A stretch of 64,000 nt of DNA from Mycolicibacter nonchromogenicus (GCF_002101775.1 NZ_LQPI01000020.1:1-64000), one strand, 5' to 3'; counted from the first letter of the stretch, positions 25,549 to 34,285 are shown. Program-made: numbers and translations. The notes: generated by a model from the letters alone, not told the origin.

Positions 25549-26727
25549 TCAATTAACCGACCCTATCGGTGGTGGCGTATCGCGACGCAGGGCGTCGAAT
25601 AACTCGGTGGCCTCGGCATCGTTCCATACCACCGCGTCGCCGACCTCGGTCCAGACGAACTCGCCGATCGGCACGGTCAGCATGGTGGTGGTGCCGTGCA
25701 GCGCCCAGCCCAACGCCGCCAGGTCCAGCACGCCGGAGCCGTTGTCCACAGTGATCGCGCGTGCGGCGGTGTGCGGCACGGTGTACCAGCGCACCGGATT
25801 GAGCCAGGCGGCCGGTTCGGTGATGCGGGCCAGCAGCGCCGAGAGAAACAGTCGCTGGTGGTCCATCCGATCCAGGTCGGCACGTGGGGTGGCCCGGCTG
25901 CGCACGTAGCCCAGCGCGGCCGCGCCGGCCAGCTTCTGGCAGCCGGCCGGCAGACTGAGCCCGGCCAGTGGGTCCTCGATCGGCTCGTCGGGGCATAAGG
26001 TGACGCCGCCGAGCGCGTCGACGAGGGTGGCGAATCCGCCGAACCCGATCTCGAGGTAATGGTCCAGCCGCAGTCCGGTGGCCTGCTCCACCGTGCGGGT
26101 CAGCAGCGCAGCGCCGCCGAGGGTGAACGCGGCGTTGATCTTGTCTGCGCCGTAGCCGGGGATCGTGACGTAGGAGTCGCGCGGCAGGGAGATCACCGTG
26201 GCCGGTGACTGCGATCCCCGTGTGGGCAGGTGGACGACCAGCATGGTGTCGGTGCGTCCGTTGCCGATGTTTCCGCCGGTGTTCAGCTGCTGTTGCTCTT
26301 CGGGGGTGAGATCGGCGCGGCTGTCCGAACCGACCAGCAGCCACGTCGTGCCGCGGCCCGGTTCCGGGCGCTGCGGGTAATCGGAGAATGCCGCGGTCCG
26401 CTGCAGCGCGGTGTCGAACCAGGCGGCTGCACCCACCAGCGTGGCGCTGCCGAGCAACACCGCCAGCAGGGCCAGCACCACCAGCCGGCGCGGCCAGGAG
26501 CGTCGCCGCCGCGCGACAGGAGGTCGCGTCGCCGCCGGGCGAGGCGGTGGAGACGGCGGAGGCGGGGAGTAGGCGCGCGGGGCCGGGTGGGGGGCCGGTC
26601 GCCGGACGACCCGCTGCGGCGCCGGCGAGACCGGCCGGCCGTGGGGGTCGCGGTACAACATCGGCGGCGGCTCGCGACGCGGCGGTTCCAGGTGCCAGGG
26701 CCGGCTCGGCCCGCGCTCGCCGTTCAC
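25549..26727 (-). CDS. LytR-CpsA-Psr (LCP) family protein, full length
   Basis: 392 residues: a Pro/Arg-rich cytosolic tail (about 1-78), one membrane helix (RRLVVLALLAVLLGSATLVG), then an extracellular LCP domain with LLVGSDSRADL, GNGRTDTMLVVHLP, VISLPRDSYVTIPGYG and DKINAAF, including the Arg and Asp residues that bind polyprenyl pyrophosphate in this family. LCP ligases attach arabinogalactan to peptidoglycan. The M. tuberculosis counterpart at this place (Rv3840) is a short protein lacking the anchor. The GTG at 26727 is preceded at 6 nt by TAGATT, consistent with a leaderless start. Confidence 0.9.
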   Translation of the reverse strand: MNGERGPSRPWHLEPPRREPPPMLYRDPHGRPVSPAPQRVVRRPAPHPAPRAYSPPPPSPPPRPAATRPPVARRRRSWPRRLVVLALLAVLLGSATLVGAAAWFDTALQRTAAFSDYPQRPEPGRGTTWLLVGSDSRADLTPEEQQQLNTGGNIGNGRTDTMLVVHLPTRGSQSPATVISLPRDSYVTIPGYGADKINAAFTLGGAALLTRTVEQATGLRLDHYLEIGFGGFATLVDALGGVTLCPDEPIEDPLAGLSLPAGCQKLAGAAALGYVRSRATPRADLDRMDHQRLFLSALLARITEPAAWLNPVRWYTVPHTAARAITVDNGSGVLDLAALGWALHGTTTMLTVPIGEFVWTEVGDAVVWNDAEATELFDALRRDTPPPIGSVN

Positions 26728-26920
26728 CCGCCCAATCTACGTATCCAGCGCCATCGGGGCGATCTTCAGTGGTCAGCCCGGTGGCGTGCTGGACGCGGCA
26801 CGTCCGCGGGCATTCAGCCACGCCGGGCCTCTCAGCCTTTATTAGTAATCTTCCGAAGAGATCGTTATCTTGGCCCACGTCCGTCGCCCGCCGCGACCAT
26901 GAAGAGAGGCCTACCGACAG

Positions 26921-29254
26921 ATGACTCGTCAGTGCAGCACAAAGCGCAATCGCCGGGTTGTCGGGCTGGGTGCGGCGGTCGGGGCGTCTCTGACGCTCGC
27001 AGTGCTGCCCGGTGCGTCGATGCCGGTGGCGACTGCCGAGGGTTTCGAGGTCTTCGATCAGGTGTTGGCGCCGTTCATCGACACCGCGTCCGGCGGCCTG
27101 GACTGGGATGCGGTGTTCAGTCCGGCAGCCTGGGAGGCGTTCGCCGCGAACTGGGATGGAATGTGGGCCGGTTCGGCAGCTGCGTCCTCGAACCTGGACA
27201 GCCTGCTGTACCCCGACGTCGCGGGGCTGATTCAGAACTGGGTCTACACCCCGCTGTACTCCGGTATCGACTGGCTGGTCGGCAACCCGGTGCTGGCACC
27301 GGTCATCGATGTCTACAACCAGATCAGCGAGGGCCTGGGTCTGGGCCTGATGATCGGTGACGGCGCAGACGGCACGGCAGAGGATGCCGCCGGTGGCGCG
27401 GGCGGCTGGCTGTTCGGTGACGGCGGGGCCGGCTGGGACAGCACCGAGGTCGGTGGGTCCGGTGGGGCCGGGGGAGCGGCCGGGTTCTTCGGCAATGGTG
27501 GTGCCGGTGGCGACGGCGGCGAAGGCGGCAGCGGTGGGGCCGGCGGAGTCGGTGGGTGGTTCATGGGCATCGGTGGCGCCGGCGGAGCCGGTGGGGACGG
27601 TGTCTACGGCGGAGTGGGCGGAGCCGGCGGCGATGGCCGCGGGTGGCTGCTGGGTGTCGGCGGTGCCGGCGGCGACGGCGGCGACGGCAGCCACCTCGGC
27701 GGCAACGGCGGTGACGGCGGCAACGGATCGAGGTGGTTCGGCGGCGGCGGTGACGGTGGCGACGGCGGTGACGGCGCCTATCTGGGCCCGGGAGATCTGC
27801 CCGCACTGGGCGGGGCGGGGGGTCTGGCCGGCTCGCTGGGCACCCACGGCGCGGTGGGCACTTTCGGCGTGCTGGACGGAGCTCCGGTGAAGGCCTTGCC
27901 CGAACTGCACACGGCCGGCAACTGGATCGTCGACCAGGACGGCCGGGTGGTGATCCTGCAGGGCGTCAACCAGGTGTACAAGTCGGCGCCGTTCTCACCC
28001 GGCGGCAACGGCTTCGACGATGACGATGCGGCGTTCCTGGCCGCCAACGGCTTCACCGCGGTGCGGCTGGGCCTGTACTGGGACCAGATCGAACCGCAGC
28101 CCGGCGTGTACAACTGGGCCTATCTGGAATCGGTCAAGGGGACCATTGAGACGCTGAGGGCGCACGGCATCGTCAGCATCCTCGACATGCACCAGGACCT
28201 CTACGGCGCGGAAGTCGGGGGGCATGGCGCGCCGGACTGGGCCACGCTGTTCAACGCGGCAGACAATGACCCCACCCAGCCTTTCCCGTTCGCCTACGCC
28301 CTCAACCCGGCGCAGAACCAAGCCTGGGATGCGTTCTGGTCCAACGAGAAGGTGGACGGAATCGGGCTGCAGAACTACTACGCCAGGATGTGGCAGACGG
28401 TCGCCGACTACTTCGGCGGCACGCCCGGTGTGGCCGGCTACGAGATCATGAACGAGCCGTGGACCGGCTCGCCGTGGCTGGCCAGCCTGCTGGGCAACCC
28501 GCACTTCGACCGCGAGACCCTGAACCCGTTCTACGAGCAGGTGACCTCGGCGATCCGGTCGGTCGATCCGAAGACCACGGTGTACTACGAGCCGAACGTG
28601 TTGTTCGGCAACGTCACTGCCCTGACCAACCTGCGCCCGGTGGACGACGACAACGCTGTGTTCGCCTTCCACGACTACTGCATCTTCGACGCCCTGGGCA
28701 CCGGCAGCGCCGCCGGCTGCTCGCTGTGGGACGGAATGATGATGGAAGGCGCGCAGCGCTTCGTCGACCGCTACGACGTCCCGGCGGTGGTCACCGAGTT
28801 CGGTGCGACCTCCAACACCGACACCATCACCAGCCAGCTGAACTCCATCGATCCGCACAAGTTCGGCTGGCTGTACTGGGGCTACACCAATGAGGCGGGC
28901 TCGTTGGTGCACAACACCAACCTGCCGCCGACCGGCGACAACGTCAGCCAGGCCATCCTGTCGACGCTGGCCCAGCCCTACCCGCAGGTGATCGCCGGAA
29001 TTCCGAACAGCTGGTCGTTCGCCAACGGGGTCTTCTCGTTCAGTTACTCCACGACGACGGCTGAGGGCGCCGGCGTCTTCGATCCGGGATCGCAGACCCG
29101 GATCTCGATCCCGGACGTGCAGTTCCCGAACGGCTACCAGGTGAGCGTCACCGGCGGCGAAGTCGTCTCGGCGGACAATGCTTCGGTGCTGGTCATCGAA
29201 TCCGGCGCCGGCGCCCACACCATCTCCGTCACGGTGACGCGCGTCGCGGGCTGA
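26921..29254 (+). CDS. PGRS-like glycine-rich protein fused to endoglycoceramidase-type GH5 enzyme
   Basis: 777 residues in three parts. First, a signal peptide (KRNRR then a hydrophobic core, cleavage near residue 40) and a helical region (about 41-140). Second, a PGRS-type Gly/Ala/Asn/Asp-rich region (about 143-300) opened by GLMIGDGADGT, like the GRPLI-type entry of PE_PGRS proteins, with GGAGG/GGDGG repeats. No PE domain exists. Third, a glycoside hydrolase family 5 domain (about 335-690) resembling endoglycoceramidases: GFDDDDAAFLAANGFTAVRL, LDMHQDLYG, GYEIMNEPW (acid/base Glu512), FAFHDYC, and VVTEFGAT (nucleophile Glu626). A C-terminal beta domain follows (about 695-777). Both catalytic acids are present, so it should be active on glycolipids or glucans. 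GAGAGG ribosome binding site. Convergent with the CPBP gene. Confidence 0.88.
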   Translation: MTRQCSTKRNRRVVGLGAAVGASLTLAVLPGASMPVATAEGFEVFDQVLAPFIDTASGGLDWDAVFSPAAWEAFAANWDGMWAGSAAASSNLDSLLYPDVAGLIQNWVYTPLYSGIDWLVGNPVLAPVIDVYNQISEGLGLGLMIGDGADGTAEDAAGGAGGWLFGDGGAGWDSTEVGGSGGAGGAAGFFGNGGAGGDGGEGGSGGAGGVGGWFMGIGGAGGAGGDGVYGGVGGAGGDGRGWLLGVGGAGGDGGDGSHLGGNGGDGGNGSRWFGGGGDGGDGGDGAYLGPGDLPALGGAGGLAGSLGTHGAVGTFGVLDGAPVKALPELHTAGNWIVDQDGRVVILQGVNQVYKSAPFSPGGNGFDDDDAAFLAANGFTAVRLGLYWDQIEPQPGVYNWAYLESVKGTIETLRAHGIVSILDMHQDLYGAEVGGHGAPDWATLFNAADNDPTQPFPFAYALNPAQNQAWDAFWSNEKVDGIGLQNYYARMWQTVADYFGGTPGVAGYEIMNEPWTGSPWLASLLGNPHFDRETLNPFYEQVTSAIRSVDPKTTVYYEPNVLFGNVTALTNLRPVDDDNAVFAFHDYCIFDALGTGSAAGCSLWDGMMMEGAQRFVDRYDVPAVVTEFGATSNTDTITSQLNSIDPHKFGWLYWGYTNEAGSLVHNTNLPPTGDNVSQAILSTLAQPYPQVIAGIPNSWSFANGVFSFSYSTTTAEGAGVFDPGSQTRISIPDVQFPNGYQVSVTGGEVVSADNASVLVIESGAGAHTISVTVTRVAG

Positions 29255-29264
29255 GCCCCCGCGG

Positions 29265-30017
29265 TCAGCGCAGCCAGCCGAGCCTGTCGGCGAACATCGC
29301 GTATCCGACGAACGCCACGGTGTCGATCACGGCGTGCGCCAGGATCAGCGGCCACAGTCGTCCGCTGCGCTGCCAGGTGTAGCCGAACACCAGGCCCATG
29401 GCGATGTTGCCCAGCCCGGCACCGAATCCCTGATAGAGGTGGTAGGTGCCGCGGAGGAGGGCAGAACAGGCCAGCGCCACCCAGGGCGACACCCGCAGCT
29501 GCTTCAGCCGGGTCAGCAGGTAGCCGACCACGATCACTTCCTCGGCGAAGGCGTTGGCGAACGCGATCACGATCAGTATCGGGGCGCGCCACCAGGTGTC
29601 GTTGATCGCCGCGGGAATCACGTCGGCGTTGAGGCCCAAGGTTCGTGCCAGCAGGTACAGGCCCAGGCCGGGCAGCCCGATCAGGGCGGCCAGCCCGAGT
29701 GCGCCGGCCACGTCGCCGCGGCGGGGCCACCCGCCGACTCCGATGCGGCCGGGTCCGATTCCGCTGCGCCACAGCAGGTACAGCGCCAGTGCGCCCCAGG
29801 CGATCAGTTGCACCGCCCAGGCGGCGTTGAGCCCCAGGTCGATCAGGTCGAAATAGGACCGGCGAGGGTTGAGGGGGATCTGCTGGGTGCGCAGGTCACG
29901 CAGCACCGCATCGGCGAGCTGCAGAATCGCGGTGACCGCACTGAGGCCGTAGGTGATCGCCAGGACCAGGACGATCTCCACGCGCAGTGCACGTCGCGGG
30001 GTCTGGAGCTCGGACAC
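29265..30017 (-). CDS. CPBP-family intramembrane protein (CAAX protease-like)
   Basis: 250 residues, about eight hydrophobic segments. The conserved core of CPBP/Abi proteins is visible: FAEEVIVVGYLLTRL (the paired Glu, but Val where the EExxxR motif has Arg), LRGTYHLYQG (His) and LAHAVIDTVAF (His-x-x-x-Asp). Actinobacterial members often have this Arg variation, so activity is possible but uncertain. The GTG at 30017 is chosen because the frame upstream lies inside the preceding gene; a start further inside is possible. It lies 38 bp after the Rv3839-like gene. Confidence 0.8.
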   Translation of the reverse strand: MSELQTPRRALRVEIVLVLAITYGLSAVTAILQLADAVLRDLRTQQIPLNPRRSYFDLIDLGLNAAWAVQLIAWGALALYLLWRSGIGPGRIGVGGWPRRGDVAGALGLAALIGLPGLGLYLLARTLGLNADVIPAAINDTWWRAPILIVIAFANAFAEEVIVVGYLLTRLKQLRVSPWVALACSALLRGTYHLYQGFGAGLGNIAMGLVFGYTWQRSGRLWPLILAHAVIDTVAFVGYAMFADRLGWLR

Positions 30018-30055
30018 CTCGCCACGGTAGCTGCTGGAACTACGGCGTCGACCTG

Positions 30056-30880
30056 CTACTGCGCCTGACGCCGGGCCTGCAGCCCGTTGAGAAACGGGCA
30101 GCCCAGCAGCGCGCGAACCGCGCGGTTCAGGCTCAGCACATCCTCGACCGGCCGCGGGAAACTCAGCCGAACGTCGCGGTCCCCCTCGGGGGCCTCCACC
30201 CGCAGCCACATGCCGTAGCGGTCCACGGCCAGCGGGCGCGCCGGGCCGCGACGCAGCTGCGGCGGCAGTTTTGCGGCGGCGAGTCGGGCCACCATGTCCG
30301 AATGCGCCGAGTCCAGGTGCTGCAGCCAGTGCGCCTCGATGGCACAGAACGGGTCGGGGCGGGCAGCCAGCAGCTCATGCACGTCGACCGACTCGGCTCC
30401 GGTGGCGTCGGCCAGCACCGCCGACTCGGGTGTCAACCGAAGCAGTGCGTAGTCGATGTCGGAATCGTTGGCGCCGACGTGACGGGAGCACGACACCGAG
30501 CGCGGTGAAACAACCTGGAGCAGAGCCGGATTGGGATCGACCGCCGCGATCTGGTCGAGCAGCACGGAGATCTCACGGTCGGGCACCGGGCGCAGCACAC
30601 CCCGGATCCACGCCAGCGCGCGCACTCGCTCGCGCAGCCGCAACGGTGCGTGATCGGTCAACTCGATCATGGCCTGCACGGAGTCGGCCGCGGCCTGCGC
30701 GACCGGATTCTCGACCGGGACGGCGACCACCACGGATCCGTCGACCAGGTGGCACACCGGTGCGTGCACCGGTGTGGCGTCGGCGGCGTCGGCGATCGCC
30801 ACCAAGGCCTGGCCGCGGATGCAGGCGCTGCGAATGCGCTCGGCGGACGTCGGGACGGTTGCTGCGGTAGCTGTGGCCAT
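30056..30880 (-). CDS. Rv3839-like DUF2470 protein, iron-regulated
   Basis: 274 residues, similar in plan to Rv3839. The middle part (SVSCSRHVGANDSDIDYALL) and the C-terminal DUF2470 segment (ADATGAESVDVHELLAARPD, then HSDMVARLAA) resemble the haem-handling HugZ/FMN-binding split-barrel group, so a haem or iron role is plausible. Transcription should respond to iron, as an excellent IdeR box lies 17 bp upstream of the ATG. It probably forms a unit with the CPBP gene downstream. Confidence 0.82.
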   Translation of the reverse strand: MATATAATVPTSAERIRSACIRGQALVAIADAADATPVHAPVCHLVDGSVVVAVPVENPVAQAAADSVQAMIELTDHAPLRLRERVRALAWIRGVLRPVPDREISVLLDQIAAVDPNPALLQVVSPRSVSCSRHVGANDSDIDYALLRLTPESAVLADATGAESVDVHELLAARPDPFCAIEAHWLQHLDSAHSDMVARLAAAKLPPQLRRGPARPLAVDRYGMWLRVEAPEGDRDVRLSFPRPVEDVLSLNRAVRALLGCPFLNGLQARRQAQ

Positions 30881-30896
30881 CGATCACCTTTCGAAG

Positions 30897-30915
30897 TGAG
30901 GTAAGGCTAACTTAA
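30897..30915. promoter_or_regulatory. IdeR box upstream of the Rv3839-like gene
   Basis: TGAGGTAAGGCTAACTTAA matches the 19-bp IdeR consensus TTAGGTTAGGCTAACCTAA at 16 positions, with an exact AGGCTAAC core. It ends 17 bp before the ATG on the minus strand, a position that would block RNA polymerase when iron is replete. Confidence 0.88.
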
Positions 30916-31003
30916 TTAATGACCGCGAGGGGCGCAACAGGAAATGCGGAATCGCCGCAGCGGCGCCACGCCGCCGGTGAGCGCGCCGGCGGGCTGCGGC
31001 CGA

Positions 31004-31009
31004 TAGGGT
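31004..31009 (+). promoter_or_regulatory. Candidate -10 (TAGGGT) of a leaderless pheA transcript
   Basis: TAGGGT ends exactly 6 nt before the GTG of pheA and no ribosome binding site is present. serS carries the same hexamer and spacing (34347-34352). Confidence 0.5.
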
Positions 31010-31015
31010 TGTCCG

Positions 31016-31882
31016 GTGACCCGCATCAGCTATCTCGGCCCGGCGGGGACCTTCGCCGAAGCGGCGCTGCTCGCGTTGACCGGCGCCGGACGGGTTCCCG
31101 ACGCCGACCTCGAACCGGTGCCGGCCGAGAGCACGCCGGCGGCTCTCGAGGCGGTGCGCTCCGGCGCCGCCGACTACGCGTGCGTGCCGATTGAGAACTC
31201 GATCGAGGGCGGCGTGACGCCCACCCTGGACGGGCTCGCGGTGGGCACGCCGTTGCAGATATTCGCCGAGATCACCCTCGACGTCTCGTTTTCGATCGTC
31301 GTCGCGCCGGGTCGCGGTGAGGCGGACATTCGCACGGTGGCCGCCCACCCGGTGGCGGGCGCGCAGGTGCGGCGCTGGCTGGCCGAGCATCTGCCAGGTG
31401 CCCAGACCGTGCCGGCCAACTCCAATGCCGCTGCGGCGCAACAGGTCTATGACGGCGAGGTGGACGCCGGGGTGAGCACCGCGCTGGCCGCCCAGCAGCG
31501 TGGGCTGGTTTCCCTGGCCGAGGGTGTCATCGACGAACCCAATGCGCGGACGCGCTTCGTGCTGGTGGGCAACCCGGCGCAGCCGCCGGTGCGCACCGGC
31601 GCCGACCGGACATCGGTGGTGCTGCGCCTGGACAACGCGCCCGGAGCCCTGGCGGCTGCCCTGACCGAATTCGGAAGTCGCGGTATCGATCTGACACGCA
31701 TCGAGTCGCGGCCGACCCGCACCGAGCTGGGCACCTATCTGTTCTTCCTGGACTGCGTCGGACACATCGAGGACGAGGCGGTCGCCGAGGCGCTGCAGGC
31801 ACTGCGCCGCAGCTGCGCCGACGTCCGCTACCTGGGCTCCTGGCCCATCGCGTCGCCGCGCCGATCCGGAGTGGTGTCATGA
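31016..31882 (+). CDS. pheA: Prephenate dehydratase
   Basis: 288 residues, monofunctional enzyme converting prephenate to phenylpyruvate for phenylalanine synthesis. The catalytic domain opens ISYLGPAGTFAEAA, contains CVPIENSIEGGV and ends with the catalytic TRF motif in NARTRFVLVG. An ACT domain follows (DNAPGALAAALTEFGSRGID, with ESRPTR for phenylalanine feedback binding). It is shorter than I recall for Rv3838c (321 residues), mainly at the C-terminal end. Overlaps gpm2 by 4 bp. Confidence 0.95.
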   Translation: MTRISYLGPAGTFAEAALLALTGAGRVPDADLEPVPAESTPAALEAVRSGAADYACVPIENSIEGGVTPTLDGLAVGTPLQIFAEITLDVSFSIVVAPGRGEADIRTVAAHPVAGAQVRRWLAEHLPGAQTVPANSNAAAAQQVYDGEVDAGVSTALAAQQRGLVSLAEGVIDEPNARTRFVLVGNPAQPPVRTGADRTSVVLRLDNAPGALAAALTEFGSRGIDLTRIESRPTRTELGTYLFFLDCVGHIEDEAVAEALQALRRSCADVRYLGSWPIASPRRSGVVS

Positions 31883-32571
31883 GCGGGCGACTGGTGCTGC
31901 TGCGCCACGGCCAGTCCTACGGCAACGTCGAGCGCCGACTCGACACCCGCCCGCCCGGAACGGAACTGACCCCGCTGGGCCGCGAACAGGCCAGGAATTT
32001 CGCCGCAGAGGGCAGACACCGCCCGATGCTGGTCGCCCATTCGGTGGCCACCCGCGCGGTGCAGACCGCCGCCGAGATCAGCGGCCGACTGGGCGGCGTG
32101 ACCGCCCGCGCCCTGGAAGGCATTCACGAGGTGCAGGCCGGCGAGCTGGAGAACCGCACCGACGACGACGCGATCGCCGAGTTCAACGCGATCTATCAAC
32201 GCTGGCACTCCGGCGAGACCGGCCTCGCACTGCCCGGCGGCGAGTCGGCCGAACAGGTGCTCGACCGCTACCTGCCGGTCGTCACCGACCTGCGGCTGCG
32301 CTACCTCGACGATGAGGATTGGACCGGGGACATCGTCGTGGTCAGCCACGGCGCGGCGATCCGCCTGGCGGCGGCGACGCTGGCGGGGGTGGATGCCGGC
32401 TTCGTCCTGGACAACCATCTGGAGAACGCCACCGCCGTGGTGCTGGCCCCCATCACCGACGGCCGGTGGAGCTGTGTGCAGTGGGGCTCGCTGACGCCCC
32501 CGTTTTGTCCCGAACCGAACCCGGACCCGGTCGGCGACGCGTTGCGGTCCGACACCGACCCGATGGGTTAG
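31879..32571 (+). CDS. gpm2: Histidine phosphatase / phosphoglycerate-mutase-like protein
   Basis: 230 residues with the histidine phosphatase core: LLRHGQSYGNVERRLD (phospho-His), LTPLGREQA, AHSVATRAVQTA (second Arg), GIHEVQAGELENRTD and VSHGAAIRLA (second His). It is Rv3837c-like; the name gpm2 is historical and the substrate is unproven, as the main glycolytic mutase is encoded elsewhere. The GTG/ATG overlap with pheA indicates an operon. Confidence 0.9.
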   Translation: MSGRLVLLRHGQSYGNVERRLDTRPPGTELTPLGREQARNFAAEGRHRPMLVAHSVATRAVQTAAEISGRLGGVTARALEGIHEVQAGELENRTDDDAIAEFNAIYQRWHSGETGLALPGGESAEQVLDRYLPVVTDLRLRYLDDEDWTGDIVVVSHGAAIRLAAATLAGVDAGFVLDNHLENATAVVLAPITDGRWSCVQWGSLTPPFCPEPNPDPVGDALRSDTDPMG

Positions 32572-32760
32572 CTACACCGCCTGCGCGTACACCCGGGCGC
32601 AGTGGCAGCCGACCGCCTCGCAGTCCAAGGCGAACGGATGCGGCAGCACCTGGCCGGGGCAGCCGTCCTCGGTGCACTCCGCGGCCTGATGAACATGGTG
32701 GATGAGTGTCCCGTGGCAGTGCTCCAGCTCCGCCCGGCAGTCTCGGCAGTGGTCATCCAT
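32572..32760 (-). CDS. Small Cys/His-rich protein, probable zinc-binding
   Basis: 62 codons from the ATG at 32760. Eight Cys and seven His are arranged as CRDCRAELEHCHG, HHVHQAAECTEDGC and LDCEAVGCHCARV, which suggests one or two structural zinc sites. I recall similar unnamed mycobacterial proteins at this place, next to the Rv3836-type gene. The stop abuts the gpm2 stop (convergent). Function unknown. Confidence 0.7.
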   Translation of the reverse strand: MDDHCRDCRAELEHCHGTLIHHVHQAAECTEDGCPGQVLPHPFALDCEAVGCHCARVYAQAV

Positions 32761-32819
32761 GGGTCGTTCATAGCACTGCGCGCCGACAACCCCGGTCCGG
32801 CGCGCCGCACCGAGCGCCG

Positions 32820-33170
32820 TCAGCCCCAGCCCAATTCGTGCAGCCGGTCGTCGTCGATCCCGAAGTGATGGGCGATCTCGTGGATCACCGTGATCCGGAC
32901 CTCGTCGACCACCTCGTCCTCGGACTCGCACATCTCCAGCAGAGCATCCCGATAGATGGTGATGGTGTCGGGCAGCGAGCCGGCGTAGCTGGAATCGCGC
33001 TCGGTCAGCGCCACCCCTTCATAGAGCCCGAGCAGATCGGGCTCCTCGGCGTTGCGGTCTTCCACCAGCACCACAACGTTGTTGAAGGCCGCGGCCAACT
33101 CGCGCGGAATCAGGTCCAGGGCGTCGGAGACAAGATCGTCGAACCGGCGCGGGTCCATCGCGACACTCAC
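32820..33170 (-). CDS. Minimal zincin-like metallopeptidase family protein (Rv3836-like)
   Basis: 116 residues. The zinc motif VIHEIAHHFGI (HExxH, followed by DDDRLHELG) identifies the family of minimal metallopeptidases (MMPs). The N-terminus includes FNNVVVLVEDRN and LLGLYEGVALTERDSSY, also conserved. No partner peptide or substrate is known. The GTG overlaps the stop of the Rv3835-like gene by 4 bp; an internal ATG (MDPRRFDD) is an alternative start. Confidence 0.88.
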   Translation of the reverse strand: MSVAMDPRRFDDLVSDALDLIPRELAAAFNNVVVLVEDRNAEEPDLLGLYEGVALTERDSSYAGSLPDTITIYRDALLEMCESEDEVVDEVRITVIHEIAHHFGIDDDRLHELGWG

Positions 33171-34285
33171 CGCGGCTGGCTACCGGCGGGCAATTGATTC
33201 AGCCGCTCCGCGGGGATCGACGGCGGCGGAACGGGGGGCTGACCGTTGATCAGCAGCGATCCGCGGGCACTGTTGATCAGCGTCGCCCAGCCGCCGTTGC
33301 CCAACGTGGCGCCGAGGCTGCAGGACACCGATCGGCTGCCCGCCGCCCAGCTGGGCAGCGAGACGGTGGCATAGGTCAGCGTCAGCGTCGTGTCGCGCAG
33401 CTGCACCGGGTCCAGGTAGGCGTCGGTGAGCCGGGTGCAGGACTCCTTGATGAAGGCATCCTGTTCGGGCTCGGGAGGCAGCGCGTCGGGAAAACGCTCG
33501 GCCAGGTTGACCGTGCCGGTGACTTCCTTGGTGTGCGGTGCCGCGCAGTCGACCGGAACGTCGTTGGGCTGGTTGGTGGCCGGATCGATGCCCAGGCAGG
33601 TGCCCGGCGGCCAGACCTTGGACTGGTCGATGTCGGCGATCTTGCCGACGAACGCGGTCTGCTGGCCGCCCACGCCCGGCAGTTGCAGGCCGCACAACAT
33701 CCGCCGCTCGCCGTGCTGGCGCCACGCGCGGTCGCCCGCCCACAGCATGCTGGCGACGAACTTGCTGTGCGGGTCGAACTTGGCGCCCAGATAGCGGCGC
33801 ACCGACGACTCACACTGTTCCTGGGTGATCTGCTCGATGCGGGCCATCGACGGCGGCGGGGCGTCCGGCCCGTATTCGGCGCCCGGGAACATCTTCATGT
33901 CCACCGGGCCGGACACCTCGAACTTGTGCTCCTCGGCGCAGCTGACGATCGTCGCCGCATCCAGGTCGTTCTCCGGCCAGTTCAGGCAGTCCCCGGAAAC
34001 GGCGCGATCGATCGCCTCGTTGCCCTTGACGGTCCCCAGCCCCAGCCCCGGACCAGTGCCTTTGCCGCCCACGACCGGTACCGGCTCGGCGTTCAGGCGG
34101 CCCAGCAGCCCGGCGGGCCCCTCGCCGAGGACGGGCACCACCGTGATCAGACCGGCGATCAGCAACCCGCCCAGCGCGGTCAGCAACAGCGCGCGCCGCG
34201 TCGGGGCGGCGGGCAGCGTGCGTCGCCAAGACACCCGCTTGGCGGGTGGATTCTCCTGGTCGGCTGCCTCTGACATCGGCTCCAT
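33167..34285 (-). CDS. Rv3835-like membrane-anchored septum-formation-domain protein
   Basis: About 372 residues: a short cytosolic tail, one membrane helix (ALLLTALGGLLIAGLITVV, residues about 30-50), and an extracytoplasmic part with paired Cys, such as GDCLNWP, VSCAEEHKFEV, RMLCGLQ, CLGIDPATNQPNDVPVDCAAPH and SVSCSLG. Two copies of the 'septum_form' pattern (Cys...HxxE) are visible. The protein resembles Rv3835; its role is unknown. The ATG at 34276 is an alternative start; neither has a clear ribosome binding site. Divergent from serS. Confidence 0.82.
   Translation of the reverse strand: MEPMSEAADQENPPAKRVSWRRTLPAAPTRRALLLTALGGLLIAGLITVVPVLGEGPAGLLGRLNAEPVPVVGGKGTGPGLGLGTVKGNEAIDRAVSGDCLNWPENDLDAATIVSCAEEHKFEVSGPVDMKMFPGAEYGPDAPPPSMARIEQITQEQCESSVRRYLGAKFDPHSKFVASMLWAGDRAWRQHGERRMLCGLQLPGVGGQQTAFVGKIADIDQSKVWPPGTCLGIDPATNQPNDVPVDCAAPHTKEVTGTVNLAERFPDALPPEPEQDAFIKESCTRLTDAYLDPVQLRDTTLTLTYATVSLPSWAAGSRSVSCSLGATLGNGGWATLINSARGSLLINGQPPVPPPSIPAERLNQLPAGSQPR

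Noticed and set aside
29134..29772. Minus-strand frame crossing the end of the PGRS-GH5 gene and the CPBP gene
   Set aside because: It overlaps both recognised genes out of frame and gives an Arg/Ala-rich product with no motif.
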